Of a stretch of DNA of 34,870 nt, positions 16,639-25,485 are shown in pieces. The stretch's first letter is position 1; the number at the start of each line of letters is the position of its first letter. Source of the DNA: an uncultured Chloracidobacterium sp. GTDB lineage: Bacteria > Acidobacteriota > Blastocatellia > Chloracidobacteriales > Chloracidobacteriaceae. The notes beneath the pieces were generated by a model. The model saw nothing but the letters and a program-made list of their open reading frames with translations, had not been told where the DNA came from and searched no databases. The stretch spans positions 1 to 34,870 of the forward strand of contig CALCKX010000105.1 of NCBI GenBank assembly GCA_937966115.1, written 5' to 3'. A program made the position numbers and the translations under genes.

Positions 16639-17850
16639 ATGAAGCGCTGCGTCATCTGTGGCAAGGAGTTCGATGACAACTTGCGGTTTTGCCCGTTTGA
16701 CGGCGGCAGTCTGGAGACAATCGAGAGCGACGCGTTCATTGGGCGAAACCTCGATGGAAAATACCACATCGAGGCCAAGATTGGCGAAGGCGGCATGGGC
16801 GCGGTTTACCGCGCGCGGCATGTGCTGATGAACGCCCCGCTGGCCATCAAGGTGCTCCATCCGTCGCTCGTATCGGACGCCACCTCGGTCGCCCGCTTCC
16901 AGCGCGAGGCGCAGGCGATGGCGCGCATTCGGCACTCGAACGCCATTGCGGTCAGCGACTTCGGCGTGACTGACGACCAAGTCAACTACATCGTGATGGA
17001 GCTGTTCGAGGGCGAGTCGCTGCGAAAAACGCTTGAGCGCGAGAAAAAGCTGTCATACGCGACGGCTATCGCCATTGCCCGGCAGGTGTGCGGCGCGCTG
17101 GAGGCCGCGCACCGGAGCGGCGTGATTCACCGCGACATCAAGCCGGAAAACATCTTTGTCTCGCTCCAGCCGGATGGGTCGTATTTCGTCAAGGTGATTG
17201 ACTTTGGGATTGCCAAAATCGTGACGAACGCCGCCAAGGACGGCCCGCCGCTCACGCGCCAGGGGATGATCATCGGCTCGCCGCACTATTTGTCGCCGGA
17301 ACAGTGTACTGGACAAGACCTTGATGCCCGCTCGGACATTTATTCGCTTGGCATCGTGCTGTTCGAGATGCTGACCGGACGAGTGCCGTTCACGGCGGTG
17401 ACGCCCGTGGCGGTCGCCCTGCTGCACGCGAACGAGCCGCCGCCCAGCCTGCGCAGCGTCTGTCCCGAAATCCCGGAGGCCCTGGACCGGCTTGTGATGC
17501 GGGCGCTGGCGAAGTCCAAAAATGACCGCCCGCCGAGCGCCCGCGAGTTCGCCGAGGAGCTGGAGCGCGTGGCGCGCCTAGTCAGCCCGTCGTTCGATCC
17601 GGTGACGCCGCTTGTCGGGAAAATTCTGGATGCCTCGCTGGCAAGCGCCAATGGCGGGCCGGCGCCCGTTCCCGCGCCCAGCCCGCCGCCCAGCGCCGCG
17701 CCGGTCGGCGGAAGCGCCTGGACGGGCGGCAGCTTCGCCACCTACGGACAATCCGCCGCCGATGACCGGTCCCGGGTGCGCTGGATTGTCGCGGCTGCCG
17801 TGGCGGGCGTGTTCGCGCTCATTGGCCTTCTGTTGTATCTCTTCTCGTAA
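16639..17850 (+). CDS. Tail-anchored Ser/Thr protein kinase with N-terminal zinc ribbon
   Basis: The protein is 403 aa. Residues 1-25 (CVICGKEFDDNLRFCPFDGG) form a C-x2-C...C zinc-ribbon-like start. A Hanks-type kinase domain follows: glycine loop IGEGGMGAVY, AIKVLH, catalytic HRDIKPEN with D166, DFGIAKIV, then GSPHYLSPEQCTGQDLDARSDIYSLG. A Pro/Ala-rich linker at about 335-365 leads to a single C-terminal membrane helix (RWIVAAAVAGVFALIGLLLYLFS) that ends the protein, so the kinase faces the cytosol and has no extracellular sensor. This is the PknB/StkP-like acidobacterial kinase type. The next gene encodes an exported STN-TPR protein. Confidence 0.94.
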   Translation: MKRCVICGKEFDDNLRFCPFDGGSLETIESDAFIGRNLDGKYHIEAKIGEGGMGAVYRARHVLMNAPLAIKVLHPSLVSDATSVARFQREAQAMARIRHSNAIAVSDFGVTDDQVNYIVMELFEGESLRKTLEREKKLSYATAIAIARQVCGALEAAHRSGVIHRDIKPENIFVSLQPDGSYFVKVIDFGIAKIVTNAAKDGPPLTRQGMIIGSPHYLSPEQCTGQDLDARSDIYSLGIVLFEMLTGRVPFTAVTPVAVALLHANEPPPSLRSVCPEIPEALDRLVMRALAKSKNDRPPSAREFAEELERVARLVSPSFDPVTPLVGKILDASLASANGGPAPVPAPSPPPSAAPVGGSAWTGGSFATYGQSAADDRSRVRWIVAAAVAGVFALIGLLLYLFS

Positions 17851-17874
17851 GCGGGCGCCCGGCGCTGCCCGCGC

Positions 17875-17896
17875 AAGGGGAAAAGAAGGGGAAAAG
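17875..17896. repeat. Perfect 11-bp tandem duplication
   Basis: AAGGGGAAAAG occurs at 17875-17885 and 17886-17896, 25 bases behind the kinase stop. Both copies are purine-rich; an AGAGGA about 20 bases further down is the likely SD of the next gene. Confidence 0.85.
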
Positions 17897-17924
17897 CAAG
17901 GTAATAAAGAGGACTAGTTCGCCC

Positions 17925-19316
17925 ATGGCCTACCCACGCTTCGTTATCGCTTGGCTTTGCTCGCTTTGGCTTTGCTCGCTCACGACCTGGCCCCTCGCTC
18001 AGACCGCGTCCCAAGCCGAGCCGGCGCCGCGCTATGGCGATCCCGGCTATGTCGGCCAGCGCATCGCCTTCGACTGTCGCGCTTGCTCCCTGCCGGACGT
18101 GATCCAGGGCATTCTGGTCAAGGCGCGCATCCGGTTCGAGTTTCCCGAGGCAAGCCAGTGGCAGCGCGTCTCCGACACGGTGGCGGTGGCCGACGAGCCT
18201 TGGAACGTGGTGTTGGACGCCGTTCTGGCTCGCCACCAGCTTCAAGCGACATGGTCGGAGCTGGGGCGGCTGATCATTACGCGGCGGATGACGCCGGTCG
18301 CTACCGGCCCGGGAAAGCTCGGGTCGCTGCTGGCCGGGCTGCCGTCTGTGCCGGCGACGGTCACCCTGCTCAGCCCCTCCTCGCGCGCCATCGAGGGCGA
18401 GCGGTTCTTCAAGGAAGGTCTCGGCTATTTCCTGCTGGCTAATCCCGACGATTCGCGCGTCGCGCTCGCGCGCTTTGCCTGGGCGACGCGCATTTTCGAC
18501 GAGATTGAATACGGCGGGCGCGAGGCGTCGGCGCTGTATATGCTCGGCGCCGCCTTCCTGGACCTTGGGCTGCCGGATCGCGCGCGCGCGGCGTTCGCCC
18601 TGGCGCGCGACTTCGGGCGCAATGCCGGCAATCAGCGCGCGAGCTTGTTGTCGGAGGCCGGCCTGGCCTATCTCGACCTGCTCGACGGAAAATCCGACGC
18701 GGCTGAGCGCGCCGCCAGAAACGGCTTTGAATTTGTGCAAAGCGCCACGGCGCGCACCAAGCTGCGCGGGCGCCCGCTGGTGGATCAGGAGCTGGACGCC
18801 TTGCTCGTCACGCTAGCTGGGCGGATTTTCTTTCGGCTGGGCGATATCGAAGCCGCCTGCCAGGCTTTTGAAATGGGCCTTGACGCCTACCTGGGGCTGG
18901 ACGACGGCGCGCGCGGCGCCATTGAAAACGCCGTCTGGCTACAACAGTCGGCTTTGCGCCTCGGGCGCGCCGCGGATGCCGAGCGGGCCATCAAGACGGG
19001 ACGCAACCTGCAGTCCGGCGCCCGCTCAACGCGTCTGCAAATCGCTTTTCTAGCCTGGATGGGCGTCGTGTATGGCGAGACGGGCGCTTTGGAGAAGGGG
19101 GTCGAGCTTCAGCGCGAAGCCCTCGCCGCCCTCCGCCAGTTGCCGGACCGAACCCTGGAAACCGGAGTGCACTGGAACTTGGCGCGCGCGCAGGCGGCGC
19201 TACGCAAGTATGCCGAAGCCCGTCGAAGCTACGAGGCCGTGCTTCAGTTGAATGAGAAGGACGACGATCCCTTCTGGCGCAATCAGGCTCAGGCGGCGCT
19301 CTCGCGCTTGCCGTAG
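17925..19316 (+). CDS. Exported STN-domain and TPR-repeat protein
   Basis: The protein is 463 aa. A signal peptide covers about residues 1-26, and contains an in-frame duplication WLCSL-WLCSL coded by a 15-bp DNA repeat (17951-17980). Residues 43-125 resemble a secretin/TonB short N-terminal (STN) domain: IAFDCRACSLPDVIQGILVKARIRFEFPE, then VAVADEPWNVVLDAVLARHQLQATW and GRLIITRR. The rest is helical TPR-like: ASALYMLGAAFLDLGLPDRARAAFALARDFG, and a final LNEKDDDPFWRNQAQAALSRL. It is probably periplasmic and bound in an envelope machine such as secretion or a TonB-type signalling path. It follows the Ser/Thr kinase by 74 bases. No secretin is near. Confidence 0.75.
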   Translation: MAYPRFVIAWLCSLWLCSLTTWPLAQTASQAEPAPRYGDPGYVGQRIAFDCRACSLPDVIQGILVKARIRFEFPEASQWQRVSDTVAVADEPWNVVLDAVLARHQLQATWSELGRLIITRRMTPVATGPGKLGSLLAGLPSVPATVTLLSPSSRAIEGERFFKEGLGYFLLANPDDSRVALARFAWATRIFDEIEYGGREASALYMLGAAFLDLGLPDRARAAFALARDFGRNAGNQRASLLSEAGLAYLDLLDGKSDAAERAARNGFEFVQSATARTKLRGRPLVDQELDALLVTLAGRIFFRLGDIEAACQAFEMGLDAYLGLDDGARGAIENAVWLQQSALRLGRAADAERAIKTGRNLQSGARSTRLQIAFLAWMGVVYGETGALEKGVELQREALAALRQLPDRTLETGVHWNLARAQAALRKYAEARRSYEAVLQLNEKDDDPFWRNQAQAALSRLP

Positions 19317-19349
19317 CGGATGTCGGGCGGACTGGGCGTCCCGCTGACT

Positions 19350-20297
19350 TCATGCCGGGCGCAGCGCCTCGCTCGGGCGCAGGTAGCGGATAGTCCGCCC
19401 GGCGAAGTCGATGTCGGGCAGATAGACGACCGATTGATGCCCGTGAGCGGCGAACCGCGCCTGAATGGCCGCGGCGATGCTCTCGAGGTTGCGCGACGCC
19501 AGCGCCAGCGCCGATGGCCCGGCTCCGCTGAGCGCCGTCGCCCACAGCCCGTCGTGTTCCAGCTCGAGAATCTCCGCTAGGCCAGGGACAAATGGCGCTC
19601 GAAACGGTTGGTGCAGGTGATCGCGCATCGCTTCGCGCAGCAGCTCGTAGCGATGGTGCTCCAGCGCCCCCACAAACATCATGACGTGCTGCATTTGGAA
19701 AATGGCTTCCGCGCGCGGAATGGAGGCGGGTAAAATTTCCCGCATGCGCTCGGTGGGCAGCGCGAAGTCCGGCGTGACGAAAATTAGGCGAATGTCGGTC
19801 GGGAAGGCGCGCTGAAACAGAATCGGAGCGCCATTGGCGCGCCCGCAGGAGGTAATCCATCCGCCGTAGCGCGCCGGAGCCAGATTGTCGGTGTAGTTCT
19901 CAAACGCCATCGCATGGCGCAGAAGCTCGCTTTGCGCAAACTCCATGCCGGTGACGGCCTCGACGAGCGATACGCCGGCGATGATGGCGGCGGCGCTGCT
20001 GCCAAGCCCGCTGCCAAGCGGAATGTCGTTGATGATGTGCAGGTCGAGCGCCGGCAGATTGACATAGGCGCCCGCCGCCGTGTGGCGCGCGACGCGACAA
20101 ATGAGATTGTCCGCCGGGTCGAGCGGAATGCCGTCGGCGCGCGCGCCCGCGACGGAAAGCCTCCAGGTTTCGGCATCGGTCTGAATCTGTCCCCGAACCT
20201 TGAGGTAAATGCCCACGGCGAGACCCATGGTGTCAAAGCCAGGACCCAGATTGGCGGTTGACGCCGGAACGCAGATCTCGAATTTTCGCTCCGCCAT
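19350..20297 (-). CDS. thrB: Homoserine kinase
   Basis: ThrB phosphorylates homoserine in threonine synthesis. From ATG 20297 the protein is 315 aa; AGGAAG lies about nine bases upstream. The longer frame adds 27 residues without homology. It is a GHMP kinase: EICVPASTANLGPGFDTMGLAVG, the ATP loop DIPLGSGLGSSAAAIIAGV, and the late LSGAGPSALAL. The N-terminal and glycine-rich motifs are those of homoserine kinase rather than mevalonate or galactokinase branches. No thrA or thrC is in the window. Confidence 0.93.
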   Translation of the reverse strand: MAERKFEICVPASTANLGPGFDTMGLAVGIYLKVRGQIQTDAETWRLSVAGARADGIPLDPADNLICRVARHTAAGAYVNLPALDLHIINDIPLGSGLGSSAAAIIAGVSLVEAVTGMEFAQSELLRHAMAFENYTDNLAPARYGGWITSCGRANGAPILFQRAFPTDIRLIFVTPDFALPTERMREILPASIPRAEAIFQMQHVMMFVGALEHHRYELLREAMRDHLHQPFRAPFVPGLAEILELEHDGLWATALSGAGPSALALASRNLESIAAAIQARFAAHGHQSVVYLPDIDFAGRTIRYLRPSEALRPA

Positions 20298-20383
20298 GCT
20301 GTATGGCTTCCTATGCTGGATGCCGCGCGCCAAGTCGGCGCGCGGCGACTCCCTATCGCTTTCGTCCCCGCTCGACAACGACG

Positions 20384-21220
20384 ATGCCGTTTCTCGATAC
20401 CGATAGCGTCCGTCTCTATGTGCAGGTGGTGGGCGACCGGGGTTTGCCCGTCATCTTCGTCAACGGCTGGACGGCAACCTGTCAGATGTGGCTGCCGTTG
20501 GTCAAGCGCCTCTCCAAGGCGTACCGGTGCGTTCTGTATGACCCGCGCGGAACGGGGCGGTCGCTGTCCGCGGCGCGCGGCGCCAGCTTTGAGGTGGAAG
20601 ACGCGATTGCCGACCTGCACGCCGTGCTTCGCTATGTCGGCGGCTGGGACGCCCACGTGGTGGGGCAGGGCACGGGAGCGGTGGCGGGCTTGCTGGCGGC
20701 GCGCGAGCGCCCGCAGAACTTTTCCTCGCTCACGCTCATCGGCGCCGAGTGTCCACCGCCGCCGGCGGGACTCGACCGCGAAGTGGAAGTCGATCTGCTG
20801 CTGACTCAGGCGCGGGTGTTGCTTCAGGAGGCGGCGACCTTGCCCTACGCCCGCCAGTTGCTGCTGTGGCGCTATCGGCGAGCGCCCGAGCCCTACCGGA
20901 CGAGGCTGTACGAGGATTTCGCCGCCGCCGACCCGCGCGCCGCCTATGGCCTGGCGCAGTCGGTTCGCGATGTCGTCATTCGCGGCCGCTTCTGGGATGC
21001 GCTCGGACAGGTGCCGCTGCCGATTTTGCTCGCGCGCGGCGCGGCGGACGAAGTGCTCTCGGCGACGGCGCATCGGGCGATGTTTGATCGCATTCAGCGG
21101 GGGCAGACGGCGACGGTGCGCGGCGCCGGCCATTTGCCGACGCTCGAGTACCCCGAGGAATGCGCCAAGTTGCTGATAAACTTCTTCCGCACGGAGTCGC
21201 TTCCCGCTTATCGCCCCTGA
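20384..21220 (+). CDS. Alpha/beta-hydrolase fold protein with Gly at the nucleophile position
   Basis: The protein is 278 aa from ATG 20384; the upstream frame extension is the antisense of thrB. It has the core alpha/beta-hydrolase landmarks: VIFVNGWTATCQMWLPL (oxyanion region), YDPRGTGRS, and the late LLARGAADEVL and GAGHLPTLEYPEEC (acid and His). At the nucleophile elbow, however, the expected G-x-S-x-G reads GQGTG (G94 to G98), so the serine is Gly96 (codon GGC at 20669). Haloperoxidase, esterase and MhpC-like relatives all need that residue. It may be inactive, or it may bind ligands or work through another residue. Divergent from thrB. Confidence 0.82.
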   Translation: MPFLDTDSVRLYVQVVGDRGLPVIFVNGWTATCQMWLPLVKRLSKAYRCVLYDPRGTGRSLSAARGASFEVEDAIADLHAVLRYVGGWDAHVVGQGTGAVAGLLAARERPQNFSSLTLIGAECPPPPAGLDREVEVDLLLTQARVLLQEAATLPYARQLLLWRYRRAPEPYRTRLYEDFAAADPRAAYGLAQSVRDVVIRGRFWDALGQVPLPILLARGAADEVLSATAHRAMFDRIQRGQTATVRGAGHLPTLEYPEECAKLLINFFRTESLPAYRP

Positions 21221-21259
21221 GTCTCGCCCCCGCGCGCCGGGCGCGCTTCAGAAGGGGCT

Positions 21260-22978
21260 TCACGCCGGAAGGCGACGCAGCAGCACCAGGGTCAGGTCAT
21301 CCGCGGCCGGCGCGCGGCCAACGAACCGGCTGACCGCTTCGTCCACGCGGTCGCGCAGGCGCGAGGCGCTCAGCCCGCGATGCTTGACCACGGTTTGCGC
21401 GAGGCGCTCGACGCCAAAGATTTCTCCCTGCTCGTTGAGGCTCTCGGTCAGGCCGTCAGTATAAATGACCAGCGCGTCGCCGGGCATCAGTTGAACCTCG
21501 TCCATGCCGGGCGCGAAGCCTAGGGCAATCCCGACCGGGATGCTCTGGGCGGACAGCGCGAGGCAGGCGCCATCCGCGCGCGCCAGGAGGGCTGGGTCGT
21601 GACCCGCGCTGGCGTAGCGGAGTATCCCGGTCGTCGGATCCAGCTCGGCGCAGAAAAGGGTGAGAAACTTGTTCTCCGGCGAGTTTTCGACCACGTAATC
21701 ATTGACCGCGGACACGATGTCGGTTAGCGAGCGCTCGGTCTGCGCCTGAGCGCGCAGCGCCGCATGCACGCTCGACATCATGAGCGCCGCGCCCATGCCC
21801 TTGCCGGCAACGTCGCCGACGGCAATGAGCAGCTTGCCATTGGCGCGCGGGATGAAGTCATAGTAGTCGCCGCCAATCTCGCGGCAGGGAAAGCTCAGGC
21901 CGGCGATGTCGTAACCGGCGAGGCGCGGCGGGCGCGTCGGGTGCAGGCTGAGCTGAATTTCGCTGGCGACTTTGAGTTCCTCTTCAAAGCGGCGCGTTTC
22001 GAGGCGCGCTTCGAGCAGGCGGGCGTTTTCGACCTTGATGGTGGCGACGCGGGCGATGGTGGTCAGCAGGTTGAGGTCGTCCTGGCTAAAGCAGCCGACC
22101 GCGAACGGGCTATCCATGTAAAGCATTCCAAGCGCTTCGCCGCTTCCGATAAGGGGCGCCGCGATGAGCGACAGGGCTGAGGCGTCGCCGCGAATGCGCT
22201 CGTCTTCCTGAGCGTTCGACACGAGGATCGGCTGGCTGTCGCGCATGACGCAGGCGTAAATCGACCACGGCAGCGTGACTTCCCAATGGGCGGTTCGCTC
22301 GGTGGCGCGATACGCCTGGGGCTGAAGCGAGCCATGGGCGTCCGTGAGCAAAAGGTAAGCGCGCTCCGCCGGGAGGGCCTCGAAGGTCAGTCCAAGGATG
22401 GTATCCAGCGTTTCATCGAGCGACTGATCCACCAGCAGCGTTTCCACGACCTTGCTGAAGAGGCCGAGCCAGTCCTGCGAGTGAAGCGACGGGCGGACGG
22501 CGGCCGAGCGCGGGGGCGACAGGGCGGCGGTCGCTGACTCCAGGGGCGGCGCAAGGGCGGAGAGCTGAGCCGGCGTGTGCCGGGACGTCAGAGTTTCCGT
22601 CGGGGCGGTTTGCTCGCCTTCCATGAAGCGAAACGCGGGCGGCGAAATATGCGAGCCAGAGGCGCTTGTCGCGACATCGGCGAGGTGAAGCTCCGTTTCG
22701 CCAATGCGAATGATGTCGCCAAACTGGAGCGGCGCGCTGGATTCGATGCGTTGCCCGTTGTGATAGGTGCCGTTGGCGCTGCCGCTGTCGTAGAGGACGA
22801 AGTCGGCTCCATCCCGGCGAATTTCAGCGTGAAGCCGCGAAACAAAGGGATCGTTCAGGCACAGATCGTTGCGCGAGGAGCGCCCAATGGTCAGTCGGAC
22901 GCCTTTGAGCAACACATCGAATGAGGCCCCCGACGGCGGGCGAACGTGAATCGCCGGGGGTAACTTGCGTGAAATCAT
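21260..22978 (-). CDS. FHA - GAF - PP2C (SpoIIE-type) phosphatase
   Basis: The protein is 572 aa. Residues about 20-95 are an FHA domain (LTIGRSSRNDLCLNDPFVSRLHAEI, SGSANGTYHNG), which reads phosphothreonine. A linker leads to a GAF-like sensor domain (about 170-315) with LTDAHGSLQP and YMDSPFAVGCFSQDDLNLL. The C-terminal third is a SpoIIE/RsbU phosphatase: CREIGGDYYDFIPRANGKLLIAVGDVAGKGMGAALMMS and VIYTDGLTESLNEQGEIFG, with the metal-binding aspartates. It probably dephosphorylates a partner protein, possibly an anti-anti-sigma factor. It lies downstream of the kinase-FHA and FHA genes in the same direction. Confidence 0.93.
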   Translation of the reverse strand: MISRKLPPAIHVRPPSGASFDVLLKGVRLTIGRSSRNDLCLNDPFVSRLHAEIRRDGADFVLYDSGSANGTYHNGQRIESSAPLQFGDIIRIGETELHLADVATSASGSHISPPAFRFMEGEQTAPTETLTSRHTPAQLSALAPPLESATAALSPPRSAAVRPSLHSQDWLGLFSKVVETLLVDQSLDETLDTILGLTFEALPAERAYLLLTDAHGSLQPQAYRATERTAHWEVTLPWSIYACVMRDSQPILVSNAQEDERIRGDASALSLIAAPLIGSGEALGMLYMDSPFAVGCFSQDDLNLLTTIARVATIKVENARLLEARLETRRFEEELKVASEIQLSLHPTRPPRLAGYDIAGLSFPCREIGGDYYDFIPRANGKLLIAVGDVAGKGMGAALMMSSVHAALRAQAQTERSLTDIVSAVNDYVVENSPENKFLTLFCAELDPTTGILRYASAGHDPALLARADGACLALSAQSIPVGIALGFAPGMDEVQLMPGDALVIYTDGLTESLNEQGEIFGVERLAQTVVKHRGLSASRLRDRVDEAVSRFVGRAPAADDLTLVLLRRLPA

Positions 22979-23031
22979 GAAATCTCAGCCGCGGCTACCC
23001 TGCGGAAACCACAGCTCAGCGCTAGATCAAG

Positions 23032-24375
23032 TTATCGCGCCGTGAAGCGAATGCGCGTTTCGCCGAGCTTGAGTTCATCGCCGTCTTGCAAAGGGTGGGG
23101 CGTTTTGGGCGTCAGCCGAGTCAGTCCATTGAGGAAAGTCCCGTTGACGCTCGATAAGTCCTCGATGAAAAACCGCCCGCTCTCTTGAAACAGCCGTGCG
23201 TGGCGGCGTGAAACCTTGGTTTCGAAGTCGTGTGGCGTCAGGTCGATTTCAGGGAAGTTGCCCGTGTGCGGGTCAGTCCGACCAAGCAGCATGGTTCCCT
23301 TGACCAGCTCGTAGGCTGCCGCGACATCCCCCTTCCCATCCAGCACTTGGAGGCGAGCCACAGGCCGCGCGCCGGCGCCGCGCGCGTTGGCGCCCGGCTG
23401 CGGGGCGCCGCAGTGCGGGCAGAAGGCGTCGTCCGGCGCAATGCTTTCGCCGCAGGCGACGCAGATGGTCCGGTCGGGCTTGGGAGTCGAATTATCGCGC
23501 GGCTGCGGATTATCGAGCCAACGAAGGTGCTCTTCGAGCAGGCGCTTCATCTTGGCCGCCGAAGCCGGGCGATCCTGCGCCTTGTGAGCGACGGCCTGGA
23601 CCACGATATTCTCGATGCCCTGGCTCAGCTTGGGATTGATCTCGCGCGGGCGCGGGTAGCGGTCGAAGTCGAAAATCAGCAGCGGGTTGTCCTGCGGGTC
23701 CGCCCCAGTCAGCAAGTGAAACATCGTCGCGCCAAGGGAATAGAGATCGGAGCGCGGCTCGACTTGACCCGAAAAGAGTTCCGGCGGCGCATAGCCCATC
23801 GTGCCAATCGCCGTAACCCCCTTCTGCGTTGGCGAGACGAAGCGGGCAATCCCGAAGTCGATCAGCATGACCCGCGCCGGCGTCCGGCTGTCGTCAAGCA
23901 TGAGGTTGGCCGGCTTGAGGTCGCGGTAGATGACCGGCGGATTCTGGCTGTGGATGTAGTCTAGCACATCGCAAACCTGGATGGCCCACTCGGTCACGGT
24001 TCGCTCTTCAATGTAGCCGGACTGGCTTTCCTTGAGCTTTTTCGCCAGATCGCCGCCGGGAACGTACTTCATCACCAGGTAGTATTTGCCATCATTGATG
24101 AAGTAGTCGTACACGGTCGGGATGGACGGGTGCTCCAGGCTCGCGAGAAGCTGCCCCTCGCGCTGGAAGTCTTCAATTGCCTTCTGGCGCTGGGCGGCGT
24201 CGGTGAAGACATCAAACATCTCCTTGACCGCGCGGCGCGTTTTGTCGTTGGCTGGCCCGAACTTTTGATCATAGGCCAGGTAAACGCTTCCCATGCCGCC
24301 GCCGCCAATGCGCTTGACAATACGATAGCGTCCTTCGAGCAGCGTTTCCGGCGCGAGTTGTTTTTGGTTCACCAT
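23032..24375 (-). CDS. Ser/Thr protein kinase with C-terminal zinc ribbon and FHA domain
   Basis: The protein is 447 aa from ATG 24375; a TTG at 24423 would add 16 residues. The kinase domain comes first: LLEGRYRIVKRIGGGGMGSVYLAYD, catalytic loop VIYRDLKPANLML (Tyr in place of the usual His before Arg-Asp), LIDFGIARFV and GTMGYAPPELFSG. A four-cysteine zinc ribbon follows (CVACGESIAPDDAFCPHCGAP), then an FHA domain (LGRTDPHTGNFPEIDLTPHD, VSRRHARLFQ, LSSVNGTFLNG). No membrane helix is seen, so it is a cytosolic kinase that can bind phosphopeptides itself. It lies between the FHA protein and the phosphatase. Confidence 0.93.
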   Translation of the reverse strand: MVNQKQLAPETLLEGRYRIVKRIGGGGMGSVYLAYDQKFGPANDKTRRAVKEMFDVFTDAAQRQKAIEDFQREGQLLASLEHPSIPTVYDYFINDGKYYLVMKYVPGGDLAKKLKESQSGYIEERTVTEWAIQVCDVLDYIHSQNPPVIYRDLKPANLMLDDSRTPARVMLIDFGIARFVSPTQKGVTAIGTMGYAPPELFSGQVEPRSDLYSLGATMFHLLTGADPQDNPLLIFDFDRYPRPREINPKLSQGIENIVVQAVAHKAQDRPASAAKMKRLLEEHLRWLDNPQPRDNSTPKPDRTICVACGESIAPDDAFCPHCGAPQPGANARGAGARPVARLQVLDGKGDVAAAYELVKGTMLLGRTDPHTGNFPEIDLTPHDFETKVSRRHARLFQESGRFFIEDLSSVNGTFLNGLTRLTPKTPHPLQDGDELKLGETRIRFTAR

Positions 24376-24437
24376 GGTTGGCAACGCTGGCAGGGGCGAG
24401 CCTTTTCGCGGGAAGCTCGCCAAGCGCGAAAAGGCCT

Positions 24438-25211
24438 TCAGCGAATATAGTGAAACTTCAAAAAGGTTTTGCCGACGATGATCTCGTCGCCATCATTGAG
24501 CGGATGCCGGTTGCCGGGCAAAAGCCGCCGCCCGCGGTTGACAAACGTGCCGTTCGTGCTGCCGAGATCCTCGAGAACATACTGCCCATCTTGACAAACA
24601 ATGCGCGCATGGCGGCGCGAAACCTTCGCCTCCGGATCGTCCTGGTCGAGGTCAACGTCCGGGAAGATGCCGCCGTCGGCATCCCAGCGCCCAATGTTTG
24701 ATTCCGTTTCCGTGAGCACGAACTCCTTGCCGATGGTCCCTCCGCGCTGAATGACCAATTTAGCGCGCAAGGCGGAGGCGGGCGCGGCTGGCTTTGCCGC
24801 CGGGGCCGGAGCGGGCGCCGCCTCCTCCGGGGCCTTGGATGGCGAGCCAGGCGGCGGCGCGGGAGCGAGAGCGGGAGATGGGCGCGGGGCAACCGCGAAG
24901 ACATCGCCCATCAGCGGCGGCGCCGGCGGGGCGGGGCGGGGCGGGGGCGCCATCGGAATGGATGGAATGTTGGGGACGGGTGGCGGAAAGCTTTCCGCCC
25001 TGGCGCCGCGCGCCGCGGCCAGCGGGCTTTGCCCCCCCACGGCGGGCGCGACGCCAAAGGATGCGTCGCGCGCCGGCGGGGCTACGTCAATGCCGGGCGG
25101 AGCTGTGACTGGCGCCGGACCGCCATGGACGGCAGAGAGTTGATAGCCGCACTCGTCGCAGTACTCCGATCCATCGAGATTGTCTGTGCCGCACTGCGGG
25201 CAGCGTATCAT
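24438..25211 (-). CDS. Zinc-ribbon and FHA-domain protein
   Basis: The protein is 257 aa from ATG 25211, which has GAGG nine bases upstream. A zinc ribbon begins it (MIRCPQCGTDNLDGSEYCDECGYQL). A long Pro/Ala-rich disordered region covers about residues 30-150. A C-terminal FHA domain carries SNIGRWDADGGIFPDVDLDQDD, VSRRHARIVCQDGQYVLEDLGSTNGTFVNRG. Its FHA motif matches the one in the neighbouring kinase (DVDLDQDDPEAKVSRRHARI against EIDLTPHDFETKVSRRHARL), suggesting duplication. It probably acts as an adaptor or substrate of that kinase. Confidence 0.92.
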   Translation of the reverse strand: MIRCPQCGTDNLDGSEYCDECGYQLSAVHGGPAPVTAPPGIDVAPPARDASFGVAPAVGGQSPLAAARGARAESFPPPVPNIPSIPMAPPPRPAPPAPPLMGDVFAVAPRPSPALAPAPPPGSPSKAPEEAAPAPAPAAKPAAPASALRAKLVIQRGGTIGKEFVLTETESNIGRWDADGGIFPDVDLDQDDPEAKVSRRHARIVCQDGQYVLEDLGSTNGTFVNRGRRLLPGNRHPLNDGDEIIVGKTFLKFHYIR

Positions 25212-25454
25212 CGCGCGTGACCTCAATCATGGAAATGACGTGTGATGCCGGGAAACCGAGGCGATGAGGGATTATAGTCAAAACCATGCCAGGGGCAAGC
25301 CGCTTTCCAGGCCGCTTTGCCAGGCTGTCTCTCCAGGCTTGACAGAAGGCGGCGCGGCTTGTCTCGGCCAGCTTTCCCGATTCTTTTCCCGCCGCCCGTC
25401 CCCACGCCCGGCGCGATTGCGCCGCCGGCGAGCGCGGCTCGCGAATTCGGCGCG

Positions 25455-25485
25455 CAACCGAAGCTTGCCCATTCAGCTTCGGTTG
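25455..25485 (-). terminator. Hairpin with stop codon in its loop (small membrane protein gene)
   Basis: CAACCGAAGC (25455-25464) and GCTTCGGTTG (25476-25485) form a perfect 10-bp stem with an 11-base loop. The loop contains the TGA stop (25473-25475, minus strand) of the gene 25473-25658, so the last codons of the gene form one arm. No T-run follows. Confidence 0.55.

Noticed and set aside
19784-21133. 449-aa open frame on the minus strand across thrB and the alpha/beta-hydrolase
   Set aside because: It is the shadow of two well-supported genes in GC-rich sequence, with no recognisable motif.
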